NCBI RefSeq assembly: GCF_000425465.1
Contig: NZ_AUDM01000014.1
Span: 43,162 to 107,161, forward strand
Length of the DNA stretch: 64,000 nucleotides
DNA from: Flavobacterium filum DSM 17961
GTDB taxonomy: Bacteria > Bacteroidota > Bacteroidia > Flavobacteriales > Flavobacteriaceae
Direction: 5' to 3'
Numbering within the stretch: the stretch's first letter is position 1; each line of letters starts with the position of its first letter. Position numbers and translations under genes: made by a program. Under the pieces are notes generated by a model that searched no databases, was not told the origin of the DNA, and was given only the letters and a program-made list of their open reading frames with translations. Shown here in pieces: positions 44,821-53,043 of the stretch.

Positions 44821-45868
44821 ATCCAATAATATTGATATATCGCTCTAAACTTTCCTTTTCAATTTGGGCAATAAAAAGCAAAAAATCTTCTTTATTGCCA
44901 TTTGTTTGAGCAGTTTCTAATGCATTATAATACTTCATTCGGTTGTCATAATCACCTTTAATATTGGCAATAACATAACCGTGTTGCAATAAAATTAAAT
45001 TCATGACCAAACGAGAGGTTCTGCCATTTCCATCAATAAAAGGATGAATAGTAACCAATCGTTCATGCATTTCTGCAGCCAAAACCACCGGATGCAATTT
45101 GTTTTTATGGGTTTCATACCAAATAAAATAATCTTCCATGTCTTTTGCAACCATGTAGGGTTGAGGTGGCATGTGGCTGCTTCCTTTTATCATGACTTGA
45201 ACGCGACGATATCTTCCGGCATCTTCCGGAATAATTCCTCTTAAAATAAGATTATGTATGGTTAATAATTCTCGTTCAGAAAAGCTAAATCCTTTTTCCA
45301 TTAATTGTTTAATATATCCAATCGCTTCTTGATGATTAATGGCTTCCAAATGCTCACGCATACTTTTTCCGGAAACGGTTAAACCTTCATTAATAACCAA
45401 ATCTGTTTCTCTGAGTGTTAGCGTATTTCCTTCAATTCGATTACTTTCAAACGTATATTCTAATTCTAGTGCTTGTGCAATTCTATAACTGTCAAATGCT
45501 CTTTTTTGATCTAAAACTTTCTTTAAAACATCAATTTCATTTAGTATGCTTTTTAATGAATTTGAAATCGTGTCTCGCTTAAAAGTGGCATTGTATTTCA
45601 TTTCGCTTTCGGCAACCATCAATGCTTTTAGACCAAAATTTTCATCATCTCCAATTTCATATAGTATTTTTTCTTTTAACCAAGCCACCATCAAGGTTTC
45701 ATAATCTATTTCTAATATTGAGGCAAGTTTTGTTATTTGGTCACGAGTAGGTTTTCGGTTTCCATTCTCAAACTTACTAATCAATGCTTGATCAATACCA
45801 AGGAGTTGAGCTACTTCTCTAGTTTTTAAATTTTTATTTTCACGAGCTGTTTTTAATAAGTTTTTCAT
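44819..45868 (-). CDS. Fic-family protein with N-terminal XRE helix-turn-helix
   Basis: The 349-residue protein has an XRE-type HTH (about 1-60: TREVAQLLGIDQALISKFENGNR), a linker and a Fic domain with the active-site motif HPFIDGNGRTSR (275-286; catalytic H275). Fic proteins transfer AMP or similar groups to protein hydroxyls. An inhibitory motif S-x3-E-G (S142, E146, G147 in ESNRIEG) lies N-terminal to the Fic core, making it a class II, self-inhibited enzyme. The HTH suggests it also binds DNA, probably its own promoter, where a 14-bp palindrome lies at the predicted transcription start. Confidence 0.94.
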   Translation of the reverse strand: MKNLLKTARENKNLKTREVAQLLGIDQALISKFENGNRKPTRDQITKLASILEIDYETLMVAWLKEKILYEIGDDENFGLKALMVAESEMKYNATFKRDTISNSLKSILNEIDVLKKVLDQKRAFDSYRIAQALELEYTFESNRIEGNTLTLRETDLVINEGLTVSGKSMREHLEAINHQEAIGYIKQLMEKGFSFSERELLTIHNLILRGIIPEDAGRYRRVQVMIKGSSHMPPQPYMVAKDMEDYFIWYETHKNKLHPVVLAAEMHERLVTIHPFIDGNGRTSRLVMNLILLQHGYVIANIKGDYDNRMKYYNALETAQTNGNKEDFLLFIAQIEKESLERYINIIG

Positions 45869-45878
45869 ACTTCATTAT

Positions 45879-45896
45879 TTTGTCATGACAAATTTA
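45879..45896 (-). promoter_or_regulatory. Promoter and operator of the HTH-Fic gene
   Basis: On the minus strand a perfect -7 element TAAATTTG (45889-45896) runs straight into the 14-bp palindrome TTTGTCATGACAAA (45879-45892), which covers the predicted start of transcription. A second overlapping inverted pair, ATGAC-N7-GTCAT, spans the -7 box. Confidence 0.65.
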
Positions 45897-45951
45897 GTCA
45901 TAAATTTTGAAATACAAAATAATCTTATACTTTTTTAAACTTTATTTTAAA

Positions 45952-46404
45952 TTAGAAATTCTTTTTTATCCGATCAATGTCTCTTTTGCTGTCGCGATCT
46001 TTAATGGTTTCACGTTTGTCATAGTTTTTCTTTCCACGACAAAGAGCAATTTCCATTTTAGCATATCCTTTTTCGTTGATATATAAACGAAGAGGTACAA
46101 CTGTTAATCCCTTGTTTTGTAAATCTTTTTCAAGACTTTTTAATTCCTTTTTATTCAAAAGGAGTTTTCTTTCGCTTTTTGCTTTATGGTTATAATGCGT
46201 GCCAAATGAATACTCTTCGATGTTTGAATTGATTACAAACAATTCACTATTACTAAATTCACAAAAACTTTCGGCAATAGAAGCTTTCCCCAAACGAATT
46301 GATTTGATTTCGGTGCCGGTCAATACAATTCCAGCATCATACCGATCGATAATTTCATAGTCAAATTTAGCTCGCTTATTGAGTATGTTTATTGTTTTTT
46401 GCAT
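45952..46404 (-). CDS. smpB: SsrA-binding protein SmpB
   Basis: SmpB delivers tmRNA to stalled ribosomes for trans-translation. The 150-residue protein has [26 protein letters not shown] start motifs, the [18 protein letters not shown] segment, [19 protein letters not shown], and the basic C-terminal tail [19 protein letters not shown], which inserts into the mRNA channel. The tmRNA gene is not in the window. A perfect -7 box TACATTTG lies at 46412-46419, so the leader is only a few bases. Confidence 0.97.
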   Translation of the reverse strand: MQKTINILNKRAKFDYEIIDRYDAGIVLTGTEIKSIRLGKASIAESFCEFSNSELFVINSNIEEYSFGTHYNHKAKSERKLLLNKKELKSLEKDLQNKGLTVVPLRLYINEKGYAKMEIALCRGKKNYDKRETIKDRDSKRDIDRIKKNF

Positions 46405-46411
46405 AGGAATG

Positions 46412-46419
46412 CAAATGTA
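46412..46419 (-). promoter_or_regulatory. -7 element for smpB, very short leader
   Basis: TACATTTG on the minus strand ends 7 bp before the smpB ATG at 46404, predicting a leader of about 0-3 nt. Confidence 0.55.
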
Positions 46420-46511
46420 AAATAAAAATGTGTTTTTTTTATCCCTTTTATTACTTAAGAATTATTTTTTGGTAAATGATTTTTATCAGGTTTTATAAGA
46501 TTAGTTGATTT

Positions 46512-46519
46512 TACATTTG
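46512..46519 (+). promoter_or_regulatory. -7 element for the OmpW-family gene
   Basis: TACATTTG lies 26 bp before the ATG at 46546. No good -33 element is seen. Confidence 0.5.
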
Positions 46520-46545
46520 AACTGTAATTTTAATACAAATACAAA

Positions 46546-47232
46546 ATGAGAAAAATAGTTATTGCATGTATTCTTTCGTCATTATTCATGACAAATTTTA
46601 CCCAAGCACAAGAGCAAAAAAGTGATAAAGATTTTAGTAGATGGCAAGTTCGTTTACGTGGAATTGGTGTTGTTCCTAATGAAAAAGCAACAATCGGAAT
46701 TATTGGGGGAGATGTAAACATATCAAACGCAATTGTACCGGAATTAGATTTCACTTATTTCTTTACTGAAAATTTTGCTGCTGAATTAATTTTAGGAACA
46801 GCTAAACATGATGTTCGAACAGTTGGTTCTGATATTTCTGCAATTGGCGGTCCAACTAGTTTTGATGTTGATTTAGGTAGTGTAATGTTACTTCCTCCAA
46901 CGTTAACAGCTCAATATCATTTTTTTCCATTAAAAGAGAAAAAATTTAAACCTTATGTTGGTGCCGGTATCAACTATACAATTTTTTATAATGTAAAAGA
47001 AGGAGATGTTGTTAAAGGAATTGAATATGATAATGCAATTGGGTTTGCAGCACAAGTTGGTTTTGACGTGATGTTGAATGAAAAGTACTTTGTAAATTTT
47101 GATGTAAAAAGACTTTTCTTAAAAACGGATGTAACAGTAGATGCTTCTAATTTAGCAGAAGGTTTATCTATTCCAGCTGAAGTTGAAATTAATCCTTGGA
47201 TTATTGGTTTAGGTTTTGGAATGAAATTCTAA
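46546..47232 (+). CDS. OmpW-family outer-membrane protein
   Basis: The 228-residue protein has a signal peptide ending TQAQ and an eight-stranded barrel pattern of OmpW type: WQVRLRGIGVVPNEKA, PELDFTYFFTENFAAELILGTAKHDV, LLPPTLTAQYHFFP, FKPYVGAGINYTIFY and the terminal aromatic GLGFGMKF. OmpW proteins form small hydrophobic channels. The gene has its own -7 box and terminator and so is monocistronic. Confidence 0.93.
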   Translation: MRKIVIACILSSLFMTNFTQAQEQKSDKDFSRWQVRLRGIGVVPNEKATIGIIGGDVNISNAIVPELDFTYFFTENFAAELILGTAKHDVRTVGSDISAIGGPTSFDVDLGSVMLLPPTLTAQYHFFPLKEKKFKPYVGAGINYTIFYNVKEGDVVKGIEYDNAIGFAAQVGFDVMLNEKYFVNFDVKRLFLKTDVTVDASNLAEGLSIPAEVEINPWIIGLGFGMKF

Positions 47233-47272
47233 ATAAATTATTGGTTAGTAATCGGGTAAATCCGAAAGATAG

Positions 47273-47296
47273 AGTCGAATGTGAAAACGTTCGGCT
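47273..47296 (+). terminator. Terminator of the OmpW-family gene
   Basis: AGTCGAATGT pairs with ACGTTCGGCT (two G-U pairs) across a GAAA tetraloop, followed by TTATTTTTTT. Confidence 0.85.
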
Positions 47297-47385
47297 TTAT
47301 TTTTTTATTAACTTTTTATTAACTGTCGTTCAAAATTCAAAAAATAGTATTAAATTCGTTAATATTTGAATTAAAAACTAATTTT

Positions 47386-48903
47386 ATGATAAAAAATGTA
47401 CTTAGAGTAGCCGTTTTATTTAGCTTATTTGCTATTTCTTGTTCACAAGAAGAAAATCAAAAAAGTGAGGAGTTAATCGTGATTTCTAATCAAAAAGATC
47501 CATTAACAGCTCGACAAATCAACGATTTAATTAATTCGTTTAATCAAAATGGGAAAAAATTCTATTGGCGAGAGGTTGATACTCATACGCTTTGGAGTGC
47601 TGTTTTACAAAGTAAAAATTTAGTTACTATTGGTTTCGGTAAAAACAAAGATGATTTTGACCGAACAAAATCGCCGGATGCCACAAAAATGCAAAATGAA
47701 ATCGTATCTCTTTTAAAACGTTATGAAGGAGATCAAAATGATAAATTGGTTTTTTCAGAAGATACATATTTGAATTTGATTGATGTGGTTATTACCAAAC
47801 AAGAAACACTAGAGGCTTTAAGACGAAACAAATTTGTTCGTTATGTTGAGCCGGCTGATTATCGTTATTTTTCAATCGAAAATCAAGGAAATCCAGAAGA
47901 CAATCAAATGGAATCTGATTCTGGTTGTGGTTATAGTACATCAACAATTAGTACTTCAGATGTAACTACAATTTCTCCAAATGCACAAGTTCCATGGGCA
48001 TTTTATAAACACGCAATTCCATCGGCATGGAATTTATCTTCTGGTGCTGGAGTAACAATTGGTGTGGTTGATACTGGATTATCTCCGCAACAAACGCTTA
48101 TGAATGGTAACTTTAATACGGGTCAATCATCAGGAAGATTTGTACAAAAATATGGTGTTTATGTTGACTCCATTTGGCCTTGGTCCACTTCAACAGATGG
48201 TGTAAATGACCTTTGTGGACACGGAACAAGCATGGCATCAGTTGCTACAGCTCCAAGAAATAATAATGGTTTACCAATGGGTGTAGCCTACAATGCAAAT
48301 TTAGTATCCTATCGTGCTTCATCAGATGTAGTTTTAAACGGATATCATGAACAAAATGGTGTGAAAAATGCCTTCACTGCTTTGGGAAATCGTACTGATG
48401 TTAAGATAATTTCAATGTCAATGGGGCATATTTTCTCTGTTGGAAAAATAGAAGATGGTGTGCGTTACGCCAATAACAAAGGAAAATTAATTTTTTGTGC
48501 TGGAGGAACGTCAACCTCATTCACCAATTTTGTAGGCGTAATTTTTCCAGCTTGGATGCCGGAGACTGTTGCTGTTACTGGAATAAAAGAAGCATCAACC
48601 TATCAAAAATGCGATGTATGTCACAGTGGTGCTGAGATTGATTTTACTATTATGATGGAACGTTCAGGAACCGGAAACAAAGTACCTGTGTTGAGCTACT
48701 ATAACAACCAAGCGGATTACGTAGGCGGTTCATCTGTTGCTACTGCAACAACAGCTGGTATAGCAGCATTGGTTTGGGCTAAAAATCCAACTTGGACAAA
48801 AGCTCAAGTGTTGACTAAAATGAAACAATCATCCCAATTTTATCCAACTAAAAATTCGCAATTTGGTCACGGAATTATCAATGCGTTAACTGCTGTTCAA
48901 TAA
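47386..48903 (+). CDS. S8 (subtilisin-family) serine peptidase, lipoprotein
   Basis: The 505-residue exported peptidase has a lipoprotein signal (LFAISC). A propeptide-like region follows to about residue 195, then the catalytic domain: D229 in GVVDTGLSP, H279 in CGHGTSMASV and S450 in VGGSSVATATTAG. At the usual oxyanion-hole position (AAGN in subtilisin) it reads CAGG, so the Asn is replaced by Gly374. The CDVCHSG segment (409-415) has a Cys pair that may form a disulfide. It has no T9SS domain, so it is probably anchored to a membrane facing the periplasm or surface. Activity is likely but not certain. Confidence 0.9.
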   Translation: MIKNVLRVAVLFSLFAISCSQEENQKSEELIVISNQKDPLTARQINDLINSFNQNGKKFYWREVDTHTLWSAVLQSKNLVTIGFGKNKDDFDRTKSPDATKMQNEIVSLLKRYEGDQNDKLVFSEDTYLNLIDVVITKQETLEALRRNKFVRYVEPADYRYFSIENQGNPEDNQMESDSGCGYSTSTISTSDVTTISPNAQVPWAFYKHAIPSAWNLSSGAGVTIGVVDTGLSPQQTLMNGNFNTGQSSGRFVQKYGVYVDSIWPWSTSTDGVNDLCGHGTSMASVATAPRNNNGLPMGVAYNANLVSYRASSDVVLNGYHEQNGVKNAFTALGNRTDVKIISMSMGHIFSVGKIEDGVRYANNKGKLIFCAGGTSTSFTNFVGVIFPAWMPETVAVTGIKEASTYQKCDVCHSGAEIDFTIMMERSGTGNKVPVLSYYNNQADYVGGSSVATATTAGIAALVWAKNPTWTKAQVLTKMKQSSQFYPTKNSQFGHGIINALTAVQ

Positions 48904-48923
48904 TTCTTGATAGCTTAAAGTTT

Positions 48924-48980
48924 ACCACGAATTTCCTAAATAAGCACAAATTAATTTGTGTGAATTTTGAAATTCGTGGT
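48924..48980. terminator. Nested hairpin between convergent genes
   Basis: Outer arms ACCACGAATTTC and GAAATTCGTGGT enclose an inner palindrome CACAAATTAATTTGTG. A T-run follows on the plus strand, so it can end the peptidase transcript; the repeat style (CCACGAATTTC) is one I recall as dispersed in Flavobacteria. Confidence 0.75.
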
Positions 48981-48983
48981 TTT

Positions 48984-49469
48984 TTATTTGTAATGAGTCA
49001 ATTTGTGCTCAATTTTATCTCCACTAATTATAATAGTATATAAATTTCCAAATTGATTATCTTCTATTTGTGGATAAATTTCTTTTTCTAAAAATGCATT
49101 GATTTGTGATGGAATAGTGTTGCTGTGACCCACGATTAATATGGTTTTACCGTAATGCTTTTCAATGATTTCTTTTAATGAAAATTTTGCTACATCATAA
49201 AATATCATATCTTTTTGTTTGGATGTTGCTATTGTACTACAAGTCATTTGCGTTCTTCGAGTGAGTGTAGTATAAAAGAAATCTATGTTTTTTTTTTCAA
49301 AATATTTTGTCCACCTGACAGCTCTTTTCAAACCCTCATCAGAAAGTTCAGGGTTTTGTGTACTATCTGCTTTTTCAGCATGACGAATAAGGTATAGGGT
49401 AGTAGTTTCGGATTGTGCAATTGAAACTTGAAATACAACTAATAATAAAAATGAGAAAATAAATTTCAT
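48984..49469 (-). CDS. Secreted histidine phosphatase family protein
   Basis: The 161-residue protein has a signal peptide (MKFIFSFLLLVVFQVSIAQ) and a phosphoglycerate-mutase-like fold: the RHG-type motif reads LIRHAEKAD (catalytic His), followed by LSDEGLKRAVRW, TTLTRRTQMTC and the second His in ILIVGHSNTIPSQ. It belongs to the short SixA-like branch but is exported. The substrate is unknown. Confidence 0.92.
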   Translation of the reverse strand: MKFIFSFLLLVVFQVSIAQSETTTLYLIRHAEKADSTQNPELSDEGLKRAVRWTKYFEKKNIDFFYTTLTRRTQMTCSTIATSKQKDMIFYDVAKFSLKEIIEKHYGKTILIVGHSNTIPSQINAFLEKEIYPQIEDNQFGNLYTIIISGDKIEHKLTHYK

Positions 49470-49561
49470 GAGAATAGTTTTTATAAAAGTAATAAAATGA
49501 AAATTTCTATTCAGTAATTTTTGCGATATTCTTTTAAACTACTACTTTTGCCATCTCTTTT

Positions 49562-49635
49562 CGGGATGTAGCGCAGCCTGGTAGCGTACTAGCATGGGGT
49601 GCTAGGGGTCGCTGGTTCGAATCCAGTCATCCCGA
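49562..49635 (+). tRNA. tRNA-Pro (anticodon GGG)
   Basis: A full cloverleaf can be drawn: acceptor CGGGATG/CATCCCG (7 bp), D arm GCGC/GCGT, anticodon stem CTAGC/GCTAG with loop ATGGGGT (anticodon GGG at 49596-49598), variable GGGTC, and T arm GCTGG-TTCGAAT-CCAGT. The discriminator is A and CCA is not encoded. It reads CCC and CCU codons. Confidence 0.97.
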
Positions 49636-49639
49636 CAGT

Positions 49640-49670
49640 AAAATCCCTTGAGCCAAGCTCAAGGGATTTT
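49640..49670 (+). terminator. Terminator after tRNA-Pro
   Basis: AAAATCCCTTGAGC and GCTCAAGGGATTTT form a perfect 14-bp stem with a CAA loop and a T-rich tail. Confidence 0.95.
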
Positions 49671-49836
49671 TTATTTTTATTTTTTAATTATTCTCTTTTT
49701 AATAATCCTTCCGATTATACACTTTTTTATTTTGTTGATTTTTGTATGATCTCAATTATGTTTTGAATGTTAAATTATACAAATATTTTACGGTAAACCA
49801 CAAAAATTAATAAAACTGCTAAAAAAAAGTGTTCTT

Positions 49837-49869
49837 TTTGTAAAAGATATTATTTTTTTGTTAAATTTG
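49837..49869 (+). promoter_or_regulatory. Promoter of the small paralogue pair (-33 TTTG / -7 TAAATTTG)
   Basis: TTTG (49837-49840) and TAAATTTG (49862-49869) are 21 bp apart, giving a leader of about 35 nt. The AT-rich 160 bp upstream holds nothing else I can name. Confidence 0.55.
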
Positions 49870-49907
49870 AGTCCCCTTAAATCTATTATTAACCAAAAAT
49901 TAGCACT

Positions 49908-50201
49908 ATGGCAACTGTTTACGAATCCATTGAAAATGAGAGAATCTCATCTCTCATCTTTCCTAAATCAGATGTTTTAAATAGAAATGAAGCAATTCAG
50001 CAACGTTTTAACGAGTTGAAGATGGCTCTTACTTTCGGCAATTTGGATTATTTCAAAATCAAAATTTACTTTGAAGACAACCAATCTAAAAAAGTGGTTG
50101 AAGCCAAAGTTTGTGGTGTAACCAAAAATCGTGTTATTCTAACGCGTGGTATAGGAATTCCCATAAACAGAATATACAAAACGTTTAAGTTTTACAATTA
50201 A
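49908..50201 (+). CDS. Small conserved hypothetical protein, paralogue 1
   Basis: The 97-residue protein has no signal or membrane segment. It reads as an N-terminal helix (NRNEAIQQRFNELKMALTFGN) followed by five short beta strands (KIKIYFEDNQSKKVVEAKVCG, RVILTRG, IPINRIY). The next gene encodes a relative with the pattern GN-x(5)-K-x-x-I-x-FED-x2-SKKVVE ending in IPINRIY. The strand pattern suggests a small beta-barrel (SH3- or Sm-like), which is inference. I do not recognise a named family. Confidence 0.75.
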   Translation: MATVYESIENERISSLIFPKSDVLNRNEAIQQRFNELKMALTFGNLDYFKIKIYFEDNQSKKVVEAKVCGVTKNRVILTRGIGIPINRIYKTFKFYN

Positions 50202-50211
50202 TTAAAATCAT

Positions 50212-50514
50212 ATGATTGCATCAAGTTTATATTTCTTCGAACCAGTGGAGAAAGAGGTAATCTGTGATTATACTTTTCCTGAAGAAGATGTTTTACAAGA
50301 TACATCTTTAAAAAGGAAACGAATAGCAGAGTTAGTTCGAGGTATGGCATACGGAAATATGTATCGCAATAAAATGCGCATATTTTTTGAAGATGATACT
50401 TCTAAAAAAGTTGTGGAAACAACAATTTGGGGTATTACTGATGATAAAGTTGTTTTAAAATCAAACACTTACATTCCAATTAATAGAATTTATCCTTCCG
50501 GTGAGGATTTTTAG
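50212..50514 (+). CDS. Small conserved hypothetical protein, paralogue 2
   Basis: The 100-residue protein is a tandem relative of the preceding gene and lies 10 bp downstream. Shared elements are FPEEDVL, a helix with R/ELVRGMAYGN, MRIFFEDDTSKKVVETTIWG, a VVLK strand and IPINRIY. The helices differ more than the strands do. No function is apparent. The pair is probably translated from one message ending at the terminator at 50531-50557. Confidence 0.75.
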   Translation: MIASSLYFFEPVEKEVICDYTFPEEDVLQDTSLKRKRIAELVRGMAYGNMYRNKMRIFFEDDTSKKVVETTIWGITDDKVVLKSNTYIPINRIYPSGEDF

Positions 50515-50530
50515 TTAGTTTTTTTAATGT

Positions 50531-50557
50531 AAAACACCAGCTTATTGCTGGTGTTTT
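50531..50557. terminator. Bidirectional terminator between convergent genes
   Basis: AAAACACCAGC and GCTGGTGTTTT form a perfect 11-bp stem with loop TTATT, with As before and Ts after, serving the paralogue pair and the thioredoxin-like gene. Confidence 0.92.
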
Positions 50558-50558
50558 T

Positions 50559-51734
50559 TTATAAATTTTCTATTAAATTTAAATCCAATTGATTTTGTTT
50601 ATAAAAGGTTAAAGCTTCATTTTTAAGTTTTAAAAATGCTTCTTTTTGTTGAAGTTTTTGAAGTATAATTAATTTTTGAAGGAACCAATCTCCTTTTTGT
50701 TCAGGTTCCATTTCTTTTGATTTTAAATGATCTAATTCAAGAGATAATTTTTCCAATTCTACTTTATTATTGAATAGTTTTAAATAAAATTCAGTTATAA
50801 ATAATGTTCCATATACATTATTTTTATTTTCTTCTAAAAGTTCAGACATCAATTGAAAAAGTTCTACACTTTTCTTTTCATTTTTTAAGGCTTTTGATTC
50901 TTCTTCCCATAAAAAATCATTTCCGGTTTTGGATAATCCTAATCCGATAGTGTAAGCTTTTACTTTTTGAATTTTTGCTAAATCCCATTTATCTTTATCT
51001 TTTTGGATAGATTCTAACAGAATTTTTTCCAAAACTTTTATTTCTGTTCCTTTTTTAGCCCCTTTTTCAAAATCTTTTAAATCATCTAAATGTTCATACC
51101 AGTATTGAAAAAAGCCATTATCTATATGATTTACGGTATTCTTTAAAATTAAATAACTTTGATTATTCTTAAGGTTTTCTTTTGGATAAACTTGATAAAG
51201 TTCGTTTGAAATTGTATTGCACAAGTCAACATCTTGATACAATTGAACCAAATCTGAGTAGGAGTAAAGTGTCTTAATACTTCGATCACCACTATTATAT
51301 TTCTTTGCTAAACTTCCTGTTCGTTCTTCCGGATTTAGAGCTTTTTTTCCAATATTGATGAGATAATCAACTTCTGCTTTTGCACCTGAATAATGCACAA
51401 AATTTCTTTCCGTATCAAAAAACAGAAAAAAAGGAACACCTTGAAATTTTAATTTTTGTGATGCCATAAACAAACTGTCTTTTGACTTCATTCCATCACG
51501 TGTGTTGATTTTGTAACTTACAAAATGTTGATTGTAAAAATCGGCCATTTCTGCATTGTCAAATAGAGGTTCAATACTTAAACAAATAGTACAAGTAGAA
51601 TTATAATATTCAACAAATACAAGTTTGTTTTCTTTTTTTGCTTTATCAAAAGCCACGTTAATATCTGATTCAAATTTTACCTTTTGACTAAAAAGTAATT
51701 GTGAGATAAATATAAAAAGCAGTGTAAATCGCAC
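50559..51734 (-). CDS. Secreted thioredoxin-family protein
   Basis: The 391-residue protein starts with GTG at 51734, has a signal peptide (MRFTLLFIFISQLLFSQ), and carries a thioredoxin-like domain (about 20-130) with the redox pair C48-T-I-C51 in YYNSTCTICLSIEP and the cis-Pro segment FQGVPFFLFFD. The C-terminal two thirds are helical and TPR-like (LLEENKNNVYGTLFITEFYL). It probably works in the periplasm on disulfides. A -7 box TAAATTTG lies at 51758-51765 on the minus strand. Confidence 0.9.
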   Translation of the reverse strand: MRFTLLFIFISQLLFSQKVKFESDINVAFDKAKKENKLVFVEYYNSTCTICLSIEPLFDNAEMADFYNQHFVSYKINTRDGMKSKDSLFMASQKLKFQGVPFFLFFDTERNFVHYSGAKAEVDYLINIGKKALNPEERTGSLAKKYNSGDRSIKTLYSYSDLVQLYQDVDLCNTISNELYQVYPKENLKNNQSYLILKNTVNHIDNGFFQYWYEHLDDLKDFEKGAKKGTEIKVLEKILLESIQKDKDKWDLAKIQKVKAYTIGLGLSKTGNDFLWEEESKALKNEKKSVELFQLMSELLEENKNNVYGTLFITEFYLKLFNNKVELEKLSLELDHLKSKEMEPEQKGDWFLQKLIILQKLQQKEAFLKLKNEALTFYKQNQLDLNLIENL

Positions 51735-51757
51735 AACTGAATTTTTTTGAATGAATA

Positions 51758-51765
51758 CAAATTTA
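51758..51765 (-). promoter_or_regulatory. -7 element for the thioredoxin-family gene
   Basis: TAAATTTG on the minus strand lies 23 bp before the GTG start and supports that start. Confidence 0.5.
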
Positions 51766-51819
51766 CTTTTTTAAAGTCAATTCATTCTAACTTTATTGGT
51801 TTTTTAACCTTCTCAAGGT

Positions 51820-52248
51820 TTAAATTAAGTTGATTTTTATTGGAAGTATGTATTGGCATCGCACTTGCTTTTTGTCTTTTACTGCCGGATACCAAGGTTC
51901 ATCAAACTTATTCATTACGCGAATAACCTCTTTTTGATACGATTCAGGAACATTATTAATCACTTTGATGTCAGAAATCGTTCCGTCTATTTCAACAATA
52001 AAACTACAAATGATTTCTGTTACAGGACTTTCATTTTTTGGAAACTTAAAATTGCGTGACATGAAACGATACATCGCATTTTCGCCATACATTAATTTGG
52101 GTTGGATTTCTACTTCATTAGTCAAAAAGATTTTTTCTACAGTATTAACATGATGAAGTTTTTTCTGGTATTGTTCTTCTTGAGCTATTATAGTGGCAGA
52201 AGTAAACATTAACAAGAAAATAATAAAATATTTGATATTAATCTTCAT
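51820..52248 (-). CDS. TonB C-terminal-domain-like secreted protein
   Basis: The 142-residue protein has a signal peptide (MKINIKYFIIFLLMFTSATIIAQ) and a single domain resembling the TonB C-terminus: VTEIICSFIVEIDGTISDIKVI, ESYQKEVIRVMNKF and a PAV-x6-VRCQYILPIKI ending. It lacks the membrane anchor and proline-rich spacer of real TonB, so it is unlikely to drive import by itself. Its start overlaps the end of the upstream orphan gene by 11 bp. Confidence 0.82.
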   Translation of the reverse strand: MKINIKYFIIFLLMFTSATIIAQEEQYQKKLHHVNTVEKIFLTNEVEIQPKLMYGENAMYRFMSRNFKFPKNESPVTEIICSFIVEIDGTISDIKVINNVPESYQKEVIRVMNKFDEPWYPAVKDKKQVRCQYILPIKINLI

Positions 52249-52954
52249 AAAAAATAGTTTTCCAAACTTTTGGATTTAGATAATGAATCATTTGATCAGG
52301 ACGAAATTCTCCATTTCTAACAAATGCTTTTGCATCTGTATTGGTAATCATTAAAGCACCACAAAGCGTTTCGTTTTTAAAGAACGTATTTTTAAGTTCA
52401 TTATTTTGATCCGTAAAATAATATTCATCTTCTTTTTTAGAATTATGAAGAACGATTCCCTCTTCAAAAAAAACAAAATAATACAAATTTTTGTTCTGTT
52501 TTTTAAAAAACTTCTTATACTGGTTAGACATATATTTTTTTTCTTCTATGGCAGTTTTATGGTAATAATTGGTAGAACTATTGGAACATAAATCATCTTT
52601 AAAAACATACTCAATCAAGATTAAAGCACTATCATTTAATTTTTTTTGCGTCATTTTTTCAATCAAATCTAAGAAAGAACGATATTCTAATTGAAAATAA
52701 TTAAACTCCTTATCGTGAAGCCGATGAATATATCCACTGTCTTTTTTTATATAATGCCAACCCGTTACATGTAAACTCGTATCTCTCCATTTCTTATAAT
52801 ATTCTTCTTCAGTTAATGCGGTACCATCAATATCTAAGAAAAGGTATTTGATTGTTTTACTGTCATATTTATAGTGATTAGGCACTTTGTTTAAGTCCTG
52901 TGAAAATAGGCTAATCGGTAAAAAAAAAAAGATAAATAAATACAAATAGTTCAT
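52238..52954 (-). CDS. Hypothetical secreted protein
   Basis: The 238-residue protein has a signal peptide (MNYLYLFIFFFLPISLFSQ) and a charged Lys/Tyr/Asn-rich body. IKYLFLDIDGTALTEEEYYKKW looks like a HAD-type DxDGT motif, but the rest shows no HAD pattern and the family cannot be assigned. The gene overlaps the TonB-C-like gene by 11 bp, suggesting the two are expressed together. It begins about 30 bp after the clpB terminator. Confidence 0.65.
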   Translation of the reverse strand: MNYLYLFIFFFLPISLFSQDLNKVPNHYKYDSKTIKYLFLDIDGTALTEEEYYKKWRDTSLHVTGWHYIKKDSGYIHRLHDKEFNYFQLEYRSFLDLIEKMTQKKLNDSALILIEYVFKDDLCSNSSTNYYHKTAIEEKKYMSNQYKKFFKKQNKNLYYFVFFEEGIVLHNSKKEDEYYFTDQNNELKNTFFKNETLCGALMITNTDAKAFVRNGEFRPDQMIHYLNPKVWKTIFYED

Positions 52955-52982
52955 AAGTTTTCTTTTGTTAAAGATATAAAAA

Positions 52983-53014
52983 AAAACACCAATTCATTGC
53001 TGAATTGGTGTTTT
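52983..53014 (-). terminator. Terminator of clpB
   Basis: AAAACACCAATTCA and TGAATTGGTGTTTT form a perfect 14-bp stem with a 4-nt loop; on the minus strand a run of T follows. Confidence 0.93.
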
Positions 53015-53043
53015 CAACCTAACTAACCAATTTATGAAAACTT

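Noticed and set aside
52820..52880. LDIDGT in the orphan secreted protein as proof of a HAD phosphatase
   Set aside because: The other HAD motifs (Thr/Ser, Lys and the acidic pair) could not be located, so no function is assigned.
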